DNA of 64,000 bases from Ureibacillus acetophenoni (GTDB taxonomy: Bacteria > Bacillota > Bacilli > Bacillales_A > Planococcaceae), in the NCBI RefSeq assembly GCF_900220965.1, contig NZ_OBQC01000002.1:399176-463175 (forward strand), given 5' to 3'. The notes beneath the pieces are model-generated. The model had not been told where the DNA came from. It searched no databases and saw only the letters and a list, made by a program, of their open reading frames with translations. Below are positions 44,934 through 54,396 of the stretch, one piece after another; position 1 is the first letter of the stretch, and every line of letters starts with the position of its first letter. The position numbers were made by a program, and so were the translations under genes.

Positions 44934-47678
44934 TTAATTCTTATTCCCTAACTTTTCTAAAATACGTTGACGCTCTTTTTCAAAGTCGATTTGATCATCA
45001 TGTTCTTCTTTGAACTCTTCAGCAGACTTATTTCGATCATTAAACCATTTTGGTATAGGCATAACCTGTTTTGTTCCATAAGGATTAAGCTCTTTTTCCT
45101 TCTGTCTTTGTCTACGACTTTCAACAGATTCCTTCGCTATTTCAAACGCTTGGCTAGTAGTTACAATCCCTCTATATCGCCAATCAGCTGCAATTGTTTC
45201 TGTAAATTTTGTAGGGAGTTTCCCGTCATTTACTTCCAACACATATTCAACTAATACATTCGCAACCCCTACTGGCAACTCGAAACGGTTAACTAATGAT
45301 TCTGCCAAACGAACATGCTGTCCGTAAGGTTCAATCCCGTTATTTATGTTCTTTAAAAACTGGTATGGCGTTACGTTTTCATATTTTGCATATGAAGCAT
45401 CCATTTGGCGCTCATTATTTAAGCTAGTGAGTTTATCTTCTGTAATTGTTGGAATGTATCCAACTTTTTCACGGAACTCGTTTGCCTTCTCTTGACTTTC
45501 AATATTATTTTTCGCCTGTTCAACTGTTTGAATTTGTTTATTACGCCAATCGTTTGCAATGACTTCCACATACTTCTTCGGTAATTGACCAGATTTTAAC
45601 GTATGAACATATTCTATCAAAACATTGGTTACCCCAACGGATAATCCAAATTTTAATACTAAGCTTTCGGCTAAACGAACATGAGAAGATAGTGGTTCCA
45701 TCCCTTTATTTAAATATTTTAAGAACTCATATGGAGTAAGACTAGCATACCCTTGCCATTCCGCTCGAACTGTTTCCACTTTAGCAATCGATTCTGGAGT
45801 AATTTTAGGTATATAGCCAAGTTTTTTGTGCATTTCTTTTGCTTCATTTTGTTGTAGTACATAATCAATGGCACTTTGAGCTGAGTTAATTCCTAATTGT
45901 CTCCAGTTACTTGCTATCGTGTCTACTAATCGTTTTGGGAACTGTCCATTATGCGTTGTTAATACATACTCAGTTAACACGTTTACTACACCTACAGGCA
46001 ATCCATAAACAACAACTAAATCTTCCGCTAACTTCACAGTCATTGGGAACGGCTCATTGCCATTATAATAATTCTTTAGGAACTGGTATGGTGGTGTCAA
46101 TTCATAATACTTATAATCATCATCTAATTCATCTGAAATAGCGATAAATTGCTGTATATTATCTTTCGTAATACGAGCATTAAATAGAGATTCTTTCTTC
46201 GTTTGCTTTTCTTCTTTTGTTTTTTGAATATGATCTAAAGCTTCTTCTGAAGTTTGGATATTTAATGTCATCCAGTTACTTGCAATTGTCTCAACAAACT
46301 TCTTATTCACTTTACCATTTGTTTGTTCAATTGCATATTCCATCAATACATTGACGACTGAAATAGGTAAACCATGGAAGTTAACTAATGATTCTGCTAT
46401 TTTCACAATATAATCAAATGGCTCTTTTCCATCGTTTAAATAACATAAAAACTCATAGACATTATACGAATCATATGGTGATTTCTCTTTATCTAGCACT
46501 TCTGTAAGTTGTGGCGGTTTTTTATTATATTTATCGTGTTCTAATCGAGCAAACTCCATTGCTTCTTTTGCCGTTTGGATATTTTTTCGATTCCAATGGT
46601 CTGCAATCGTTTCAACAAAGTTTTTTGGAAGCTTTTTGTCAGACTGTAACATAACATAATCAATTAATACATTAACAACGCCTGGATTCATTCCATGTTT
46701 GATAAATAAGTTTTCGATTAATTCTCTTATGAATGAAGTAGGTTCTTTGCCATTATTAAGATTTCGAAGATGATCTATCGGACTAGTTGTTTCATAATAA
46801 TTTATAAGTTCTTGTTCTTTCGAATGTTTTTTTTCATTCACTGGTTTTTGTTTTTCGAATGTTTTATCGATCATAGGCAAATCTTTCGAAATGGTTAATT
46901 GATAGTATTCAAGTGCAGCTTTTTTTAAACGTTCATCGGTAATTTTTAAATGTTCATCTAAAGCTAGAATGACTACCTTTTGCATGTCTAATGGTGATAA
47001 TTGATAAAGAAATGCAAGTTTAGCAATCGATTCTCGAACTTCAGGTGTAATTGCACTAGAAGGAACTAATTGCTCGGATAGTCCAGAAAACAATAAATTA
47101 AAATCAAATTGTTGATAGTAGAATGGAACATCTTGTTTCTTACTTTCACCAATTTGAGTCAATTCTTTTGGTACATTTGTATTTACTGGTTTATAAACAT
47201 CAACGAACGTACGAGACACTTCTGTATAAGAATCTAATTTAGTATGTTTTAAGAAACGTTTTTGAAGATTGCGATACGTTTGTTCACCAATCTTACTAAA
47301 AAGAAACATGGATAGTAAGGGATCTTGAAAAAAGCTTTGGGCATCTAACGGTCGAATCAATTCATAAACAAAGAATCTACCGTCCACTGTGTCTTTTCTA
47401 TACGTTCTTAGTAAGCCGATTGCTTCTAATGAAATTCGAGCTTCAAATAGTTTCCCAATAGGCATGTCTAGTAAATTCATTAAATGATAATGATTAAAAG
47501 TTGAAGTTGACTGATTTTCACCTTCAGCCCAAAGTGTGTAGTAAAGGCTGATAGATTCTAATCCAGTTAATGGTTGATAAAATAGCGTGATTAACTGTCG
47601 CTCATGTGCAGACAAAAAATGAGGGATACTAATTTCAAAATGATCCGCAGGTTGTAATTCTTTATACAAATGAACCAT
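44934..47678 (-). CDS. dnaB: Replication initiation protein DnaB with five tandem C-terminal modules
   Basis: 914 aa, versus 472 in B. subtilis. Residues 1-265 match the ordinary N-terminal region (FYQPLTGLESISLYYTLWAE, FDFNLLFSGLSEQLVP). Then the module that occurs once in this place in B. subtilis is repeated five times at about 299-376, 406-484, 529-607, 648-725 and 770-848. Each has the pattern FLxxxNxGxEP, LAExLVxxxGLPxGVxNVLxEY and a F/Y-x-x-x-I-A-x-x-W motif, such as FVETIADHW and FTETIAADW, which is the DNA-binding motif of DnaD/DnaB C-domains. Linkers also recur (GYIPKITPES, GYIPTITEDK). The C-terminus is charged. In relatives DnaB binds DNA and membrane and helps DnaI load the helicase. 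Confidence 0.95.
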   Translation of the reverse strand: MVHLYKELQPADHFEISIPHFLSAHERQLITLFYQPLTGLESISLYYTLWAEGENQSTSTFNHYHLMNLLDMPIGKLFEARISLEAIGLLRTYRKDTVDGRFFVYELIRPLDAQSFFQDPLLSMFLFSKIGEQTYRNLQKRFLKHTKLDSYTEVSRTFVDVYKPVNTNVPKELTQIGESKKQDVPFYYQQFDFNLLFSGLSEQLVPSSAITPEVRESIAKLAFLYQLSPLDMQKVVILALDEHLKITDERLKKAALEYYQLTISKDLPMIDKTFEKQKPVNEKKHSKEQELINYYETTSPIDHLRNLNNGKEPTSFIRELIENLFIKHGMNPGVVNVLIDYVMLQSDKKLPKNFVETIADHWNRKNIQTAKEAMEFARLEHDKYNKKPPQLTEVLDKEKSPYDSYNVYEFLCYLNDGKEPFDYIVKIAESLVNFHGLPISVVNVLMEYAIEQTNGKVNKKFVETIASNWMTLNIQTSEEALDHIQKTKEEKQTKKESLFNARITKDNIQQFIAISDELDDDYKYYELTPPYQFLKNYYNGNEPFPMTVKLAEDLVVVYGLPVGVVNVLTEYVLTTHNGQFPKRLVDTIASNWRQLGINSAQSAIDYVLQQNEAKEMHKKLGYIPKITPESIAKVETVRAEWQGYASLTPYEFLKYLNKGMEPLSSHVRLAESLVLKFGLSVGVTNVLIEYVHTLKSGQLPKKYVEVIANDWRNKQIQTVEQAKNNIESQEKANEFREKVGYIPTITEDKLTSLNNERQMDASYAKYENVTPYQFLKNINNGIEPYGQHVRLAESLVNRFELPVGVANVLVEYVLEVNDGKLPTKFTETIAADWRYRGIVTTSQAFEIAKESVESRRQRQKEKELNPYGTKQVMPIPKWFNDRNKSAEEFKEEHDDQIDFEKERQRILEKLGNKN

Positions 47679-47699
47679 TAAGCAATTCCCTCCCTAACA

Positions 47700-48167
47700 T
47701 TATTTTAAATCAGATTGTCGTTGTAAAATTTCTTTTAGTTCTTGAATAAAGACATTAATATCTTTAAATTGACGATAAACTGAGGCAAAACGTACATAAG
47801 CAACTTCATCGATTTTTGCTAAATGATCCATGACCATTTCACCTACTCCATCTGAATGTACTTCTGAATTTCCTATTCTTCTTAATGATTTTTCAATTTC
47901 AATAACGATTTCTTCAAGTTTATGTAATGGTACTGGTCTTTTCTCACAAGCACGAATTAGACCGCGCAAAATCTTTTCTCTACTAAATTCTTCTCTAGAA
48001 CCATCCTTTTTCACAACGATTAAAGGTGTTTCTTCAATTCTCTCAAAAGTAGTAAAACGATAACTGCAAGACTCGCATTCTCTACGTCTACGAATTTCTT
48101 TGTTGTCATCAACTGGTCTTGAGTCAACAACACGAGTACCGTTAAACTGACATGCAGGACATCTCAT
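47700..48167 (-). CDS. nrdR: Transcriptional repressor NrdR
   Basis: 155 aa. An N-terminal zinc ribbon (CPAC at 3-6 and CESC at about 31-34), then [20 protein letters not shown] and an ATP-cone (about 49-139; [17 protein letters not shown]). NrdR senses ATP/dATP and represses ribonucleotide reductase genes by binding NrdR boxes. First gene of nrdR-dnaB-dnaI, 21 bp before dnaB, as in Bacilli. Confidence 0.97.
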   Translation of the reverse strand: MRCPACQFNGTRVVDSRPVDDNKEIRRRRECESCSYRFTTFERIEETPLIVVKKDGSREEFSREKILRGLIRACEKRPVPLHKLEEIVIEIEKSLRRIGNSEVHSDGVGEMVMDHLAKIDEVAYVRFASVYRQFKDINVFIQELKEILQRQSDLK

Positions 48168-48600
48168 AGTTTTAAACTCCCATTCTTAGTTTCGTACAAT
48201 TATTATAACAAATAATTAAATAGATTAGTAAAACACATCCAAACCAATATTAAACTTGTTAATGTTTTCTAATTTGGATTTTTATTTTTCATTAATAAAC
48301 AAGTAACCTCACCGAACTTTTGCAGAGGTTAATTATAAATGATTTTAATAGAATAATATAGGTTTAAAAGATGGAAATTAAAAAACACTGTTCACATTTA
48401 TGAGTTAGATATATAATATTTCAATCGATTCACTTGTAACTCAAATTACTTAGTTATGATTTCTTCCGCTGACGAAATCCATATACGACATATTTGAAAT
48501 TAAGTGCAATGATGCACATAATTTCAATTAAGTCCTATGTCAATTTCGTCAATTATCGAATTTGCATTGGTCGGTAGTGTTTCATTTTTGTTAAAGCATG
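48168..48600. other. Non-coding region between nrdR and gapB
   Basis: About 430 bp without a gene. B. subtilis has speD between gapB and nrdR; no trace is seen here. It must hold the nrdR promoter. Its notable feature is the long inverted repeat at 48470-48551. Confidence 0.6.
48470..48551. repeat. 82-nt interrupted inverted repeat
   Basis: Four nested arm pairs: TGACGAAAT/ATTTCGTCA, GACATA/TATGTC, TTGAAATTA/TAATTTCAA and GTGCA/TGCAC around an ATGA loop, 29 paired bases in all. The unpaired bulges are 8, 1, 1 nt on the left and 1, 8, 1 nt on the right. There is no T run, so it is not an ordinary terminator. It could be a structured RNA, a cruciform-forming site or a small mobile remnant. Confidence 0.8.
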
Positions 48601-48630
48601 AAAAAACCGGCTCAATTAAATTGAACCGGT
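48601..48630 (-). terminator. gapB terminator
   Basis: ACCGGCTCAA/TTGAACCGGT stem with one mismatch, then six T on the minus strand. Confidence 0.85.
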
Positions 48631-48645
48631 AGGTAATTAATATTA

Positions 48646-49668
48646 TTAGTTTGTTACAGCAGTTTTAAGTTCGCTAACAACTTTTTTCATTAAGTCAACA
48701 ACACGTGCAGAGTAACCCCACTCATTGTCGTACCATGCTAAAACTTTAACTTTTCTTGTACCCATAACCATTGTTAATGGACCATCGATTGTTGAAGAAT
48801 AAGTAGTTGTGTTGTAATCAGTTGATACTAGTGGTTCAGTAGTGAAGTTTAAAATTCCCTTCATTGGACCATTAGCTGCTTTTATAAATGCTTCGTTCAC
48901 TTCTTCAACTGTAACATCTTTTTTAACATCTACTACAAGGTCAACTAATGAAACGTTTGGTGTTGGTACACGTAAAGCTAAACCATGAATTTTCCCTTGT
49001 AATTCAGGTAGTACTAAAGCTAATGCTTTTGCAGCACCTGTTGATGTTGGAATAATTGACTCAGCACATGCACGAGCACGACGTAAGTCTTTATGTGGAT
49101 TATCGATATTTTTTTGGTCATTTGTATAAGCATGAACTGTTGTCATTAGACCATTTTCGATACCAAATGTATCATTTAATACTTTTGCTACAGGAGCTAA
49201 ACAGTTTGTTGTACAAGATGCATTTGAAATGACATCGTGTTTACTAACATCTAGTAAATCATCGTTTACACCCATAACGATTGTTACGTCTTCATTTTTA
49301 CCTGGTGCTGTTAAAATAACTTTTTTCGCTCCAGCTTCTAAATGCATTGCAGCTTTTGAGCGCTCATTAAATTTACCAGTAGCTTCAATAACGATATCTA
49401 CGCCCATTTCTTTCCAAGGTAATTTTAATGGATCACGTTCACTAATTAATGCCACATGTTTACCATTGACGATTAAAGCGTTTTCTTTTGCTTCAATAGT
49501 ACCCTCAAATTTACCGTGGTTTGTGTCATACTTAACTAAGTGAGCTAATGTTTCTGCAGGATAACTTGCATTAACTGCCACAATATTTAAATCGTCTTGC
49601 ATAATTGCTTGACGAAAAACCATACGACCAATACGTCCAAACCCGTTAATAGCGATAGAAACTGTCAT
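48646..49668 (-). CDS. gapB: Glyceraldehyde-3-phosphate dehydrogenase, gluconeogenic type (GapB)
   Basis: 340 aa. AINGFGRIGRMVFRQA Rossmann start, catalytic Cys in SNASCTTNCLAPV, His in THGF-equivalent MTTVHAYTND, and WYDNEWGYSARV at the end. Position between nrdR and the coaE-mutM-polA block marks it as GapB, the NADP-preferring enzyme used in gluconeogenesis, not the glycolytic gapA of the cggR operon. In B. subtilis it is repressed by CcpN. AGGAGG precedes the ATG. Confidence 0.95.
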   Translation of the reverse strand: MTVSIAINGFGRIGRMVFRQAIMQDDLNIVAVNASYPAETLAHLVKYDTNHGKFEGTIEAKENALIVNGKHVALISERDPLKLPWKEMGVDIVIEATGKFNERSKAAMHLEAGAKKVILTAPGKNEDVTIVMGVNDDLLDVSKHDVISNASCTTNCLAPVAKVLNDTFGIENGLMTTVHAYTNDQKNIDNPHKDLRRARACAESIIPTSTGAAKALALVLPELQGKIHGLALRVPTPNVSLVDLVVDVKKDVTVEEVNEAFIKAANGPMKGILNFTTEPLVSTDYNTTTYSSTIDGPLTMVMGTRKVKVLAWYDNEWGYSARVVDLMKKVVSELKTAVTN

Positions 49669-49822
49669 AAATAAAAAGCCTCCTGTAATCGGTTATCATT
49701 ATGTTTTACTTTACTCCAAATTAGTATAGCACATTATAAATAAAGTGGAACACATTAATTTGTTAATTTAAATGTTCTTATTTTCTGAAAAATTTCCGAA
49801 TCTATTACTATTAAATGAAAAT

Positions 49823-49853
49823 AAAAAAACTTGGTTCTCACAAAAGAACCAAG
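49823..49853 (-). terminator. Terminator of second ECF operon
   Basis: ACTTGGTTCT/AGAACCAAGT perfect 10-bp stem, 6-nt loop, seven T on the minus strand. Confidence 0.88.
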
Positions 49854-49863
49854 TAGTAGAAAT

Positions 49864-51700
<1,837 letters not shown>

Positions 51701-51708
<8 letters not shown>

Positions 51709-52225
51709 GGAGAAGCACCTCCCATTGATTGTTTTTCAATTCTTCTTTTAATAGAGCTCGAGCTTTACGGAGCCTTGTTTTTACTGTGTTGTCGGAAAGG
51801 TTTAATTGTATTGCAACTTCTAATATAGGTAGTTCTTCAAAATAATAACTAATAATGACTTCCCTATATTTTAAAGGTAATTGTAATACCGCATCTGCAA
51901 GTTCTACTTTTTCATCTTGTTCTACCAGTCTATTACGTTGTTTTTTTGAGTTTACTGAAAAGCTATTGGTTAATACTTGCATACGATATCGCCAACTTTT
52001 TAGGTAGTCTTTACATTTATTCACTGTGATTTTTGACAGGTACGTTTTTAGAGATGAGCGCTCTTCAAATTGGTCAAATTTTTGATAAAAACTAATAAAT
52101 ACATCCTGGACGATATCTTCGGCAGCAGGCCAGTCTTTAACATATAAGAATGCAATTTGTAATAGGTAATCCGTATGGTCTTCCATTATTTGCGAAAAAC
52201 TACGCTCATCTAATGCTTTGTTCAT
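51701..52225 (-). CDS. ECF-type RNA polymerase sigma factor
   Basis: 174 aa with GGGAGGAGG before the ATG. Region 2 has DWPAAEDIVQDVFISFYQKFDQF and, split across helix 3, SSLKTYLSKITVNKCKDYL; region 4 has LPLKYREVIISYYFEELPI and VAIQLNLSDNTVKTRLRKAR. It is similar in size and layout to the sigma at 31589 but not a close copy. The overlapping downstream membrane-protein gene is the likely anti-sigma factor. A candidate promoter lies at 52257-52285. Confidence 0.94.
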
Positions 52226-52256
52226 CCTAAATCCTCCTCCCTGCCTTTAATAAATA

Positions 52257-52285
52257 GACGAAGCAAAAACAGGTTACGTTTTAAC
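52257..52285 (-). promoter_or_regulatory. Candidate ECF-type promoter of the sigma operon
   Basis: On the minus strand GTTAAAAC, 17 bp, CGTC, ending 32 bp before the start codon. Spacing matches ECF promoters; the -35 is imperfect. Confidence 0.35.
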
Positions 52286-52370
52286 TTTTTGAAAATTATT
52301 TTTAAGATTGAAAGTTTTTGAGATTTAATTGTTGTTATGTATTGGATTCTTTAGATTTTTGACGGTTTAC

Positions 52371-52848
52371 TTGCGAAATTGGGTTACTTATTTGCGAAAT
52401 TCGAGTATCTATTTGCGAGTTGCGGGTGTTTATTTGCGAATTTAGATTTACTTGCGATTTTCAGTGGTTTACTTGCGATTTGCGGGTACTTATTTGCGTA
52501 ATCTGAGTATCTATTTGCGATTTCCGGATGTTTATTTGGGAATATGGATTTACTTGCGATTTTCAGCGGTTTACTTGCGATTTCTGGTTGCCTATTTGCG
52601 AATTCTAAGTATCTATTTGCGAGTTTCGGATTTTTATTTGCGAAATGCCATTTACTTGCGGTTTTCATTGGTTTATTTGCGATTTGCGGGTACTTATTTG
52701 CGATTTCTGAGTATCTATTTGCGAGTTTCGGATGTTTATTTGCGAATTTAGATTTACTTGCGATTTTCAGTGGTTTACTTGCGATTTCAGGTTCCTTATT
52801 TGCGAAATCTCCACACTTAATTGCGATTTCACGATATTTATTTGCGAA
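52371..52848. repeat. TTGCGA tandem array with 102-bp higher-order period
   Basis: TTGCGA (with variants TTGGGA at 52536, TTGCGT at 52494, TTGCGG at 52656) occurs 24 times. Spacing is 21 bp except for an 18-bp step at 52434-52452, 52536-52554, 52638-52656 and 52740-52758, which recurs every 102 bp. So four blocks of 4x21+18 bp form a higher-order repeat. Flanking bases are AT-rich with partial conservation (TTACTTGCGATTT, CTATTTGCGAG). All spacings are multiples of three, which keeps frames open on both strands; these are not credible genes. It lies between the coaE terminator and the sigma operon. Confidence 0.93.
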
Positions 52849-52862
52849 CCGAAATTCCTTTC

Positions 52863-52891
52863 AAAAAAAGGTCGGCAATCATGCCGACCTT
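52863..52891 (-). terminator. Terminator of polA-mutM-coaE operon
   Basis: AAGGTCGGCA/TGCCGACCTT perfect stem, 4-nt loop, seven T on the minus strand. Confidence 0.93.
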
Positions 52892-52901
52892 CATTACCTC
52901 A

Positions 52902-53498
52902 TTATGAAATTACTCCCCAATTGCGGAGAACCGTTTCCAACTGTGCACGGGTTTCCTCAACAGTACCATTATTATCAATGACCGCGTCTGCACCCTTTTC
53001 CTTTTCAGATAAAGGAAGTTGAGAGCTAATACGAGCACGCGCATCTTCTTCACTTAGCTGATTTCTTTCCATTAAGCGACGCAATTGCGTTTCTTCGGAT
53101 ACTGTGACCACTAATATTTTCTCTACATAATGCTGCAGTTTACTTTCAAATAGTAAAGGTATATCCATGATCACCGTTTTCGCACCATTTGCAATATGTT
53201 CATCACGCTGGCGTAACATTTCTGCACGAATTGCAGGATGGATGATGTCATTTAACACCTTACGTTTTGACTCATCGTGAAAAATGATTGAACCTACTTT
53301 AGCTCGATCCATCTCTCCATTTTCAGTAATCACTTCTTTTCCAAATGCTTCCACAATTTTCGCAAGCGTAGCTGTTCCTGGCTCTACTACAACCCGCGCA
53401 ACAACATCCGCATCCACTATAGGTAATCCATATTCTTTTAACATATTCGCGACTGTGCTTTTTCCACTAGCAATACTACCTGTTAACCCAATAATCAT
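52902..53498 (-). CDS. coaE: Dephospho-CoA kinase
   Basis: 198 aa from the ATG at 53498 (AAAGGTG 8 nt upstream). P-loop GLTGSIASGKSTV at the start, then VDADVVARVVVEPG, the lid region RQRDEH and VMDIPLLFESKL. It phosphorylates the ribose 3'-OH of dephospho-CoA, the last step of CoA synthesis. Follows mutM closely; same order in B. subtilis. Confidence 0.96.
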   Translation of the reverse strand: MIIGLTGSIASGKSTVANMLKEYGLPIVDADVVARVVVEPGTATLAKIVEAFGKEVITENGEMDRAKVGSIIFHDESKRKVLNDIIHPAIRAEMLRQRDEHIANGAKTVIMDIPLLFESKLQHYVEKILVVTVSEETQLRRLMERNQLSEEDARARISSQLPLSEKEKGADAVIDNNGTVEETRAQLETVLRNWGVIS

Positions 53499-53511
53499 TA
53501 AAAACACACCT

Positions 53512-54384
53512 TTAATGTTGACATTGTGGACAGTAAACAGAAGTTCGCCCACCAATTGTCATCGATTTCGTATTTGAACCACATGTAGGACATTGTTTTT
53601 TTCCATACATTTTCAATCGATGCTGCATACCGCCTGCCTCACCGTTAATATTTCGATAGTCAGAAATGGTCGAACCACCATTTTCAATACTTTCACGTAA
53701 AATATCTCGGATCATTTCAAATAACTTTACTTTTCGTTCTTTGCTTATTCGACTTACTTTTCGTGCTGGGTGAATCCCCATTTTAAATAAAGCCTCTGTT
53801 GCATAAATATTTCCACATCCAGAAATCACCTGTCCATCCATAATGACTTCTTTGATCGGTTTATTTTGGTATTTTGGTAATGAACATTTATTTAAAAAAT
53901 ACTCGCATGCACCATTATCAAAAGGCTCAGGAGCCATTTCAAGTAGTGGTGGATGTTCATCTAAACTAGTAAGTAATCGCATCTCACCAAAACGGCGTAT
54001 ATCCGAAAAGACTAATAGTTCACCAGAATCTAATGTGAAAACAGCATGAACATGCTTACGAAATTTCTCTTCGTGAATTTCATCTAAACGATGTACCACA
54101 AACCATGCACCGGTCATTCCAAGATGGTTTATAAATTTAAACGGTTGATCGTTTTTTTCAACATCAAAAAAAATATATTTAGATCTTCTTGTAACCTTTT
54201 TAATAAGCATGTCCTGCATTGCTTCTTCAAAATAAGAAGGCTCTAAACTTTTTACAATACACTGTTTACCAGCTGCACAGGATTCATAGACAGTTTTAGA
54301 AAACTCCACTTTCTTGATGGTCTTTCCTTCAACAGCTGGCGCTAATTCCCTAACGACTCCTTCTACTTCTGGTAATTCAGGCAT
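53512..54384 (-). CDS. mutM: Formamidopyrimidine-DNA glycosylase
   Basis: 290 aa. The N-terminal PELPEVEGV provides the catalytic Pro2 and Glu3; the helix-two-turn-helix lies at about 150-225 (VISGCGNIYATEALF), and a C-terminal zinc finger closes it with CPTC and CPQC. It removes 8-oxoguanine and formamidopyrimidines and nicks the site. Between polA and coaE, 12 bp after polA. Confidence 0.97.
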   Translation of the reverse strand: MPELPEVEGVVRELAPAVEGKTIKKVEFSKTVYESCAAGKQCIVKSLEPSYFEEAMQDMLIKKVTRRSKYIFFDVEKNDQPFKFINHLGMTGAWFVVHRLDEIHEEKFRKHVHAVFTLDSGELLVFSDIRRFGEMRLLTSLDEHPPLLEMAPEPFDNGACEYFLNKCSLPKYQNKPIKEVIMDGQVISGCGNIYATEALFKMGIHPARKVSRISKERKVKLFEMIRDILRESIENGGSTISDYRNINGEAGGMQHRLKMYGKKQCPTCGSNTKSMTIGGRTSVYCPQCQH

Positions 54385-54396
54385 CTTTTCACTTCC

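Noticed and set aside
52371-52848. CRISPR array
   Set aside because: The conserved core is 6 bp at 21-bp spacing, with no 25-40-bp repeat, no unique spacers and no cas genes.
52384-52981. Several 94-145-codon frames on both strands with Ala-Asn-Lys or Leu-Arg-Phe repeats
   Set aside because: All arise from the TTGCGA array whose spacings are multiples of three; none has a ribosome site, and some run into coaE.
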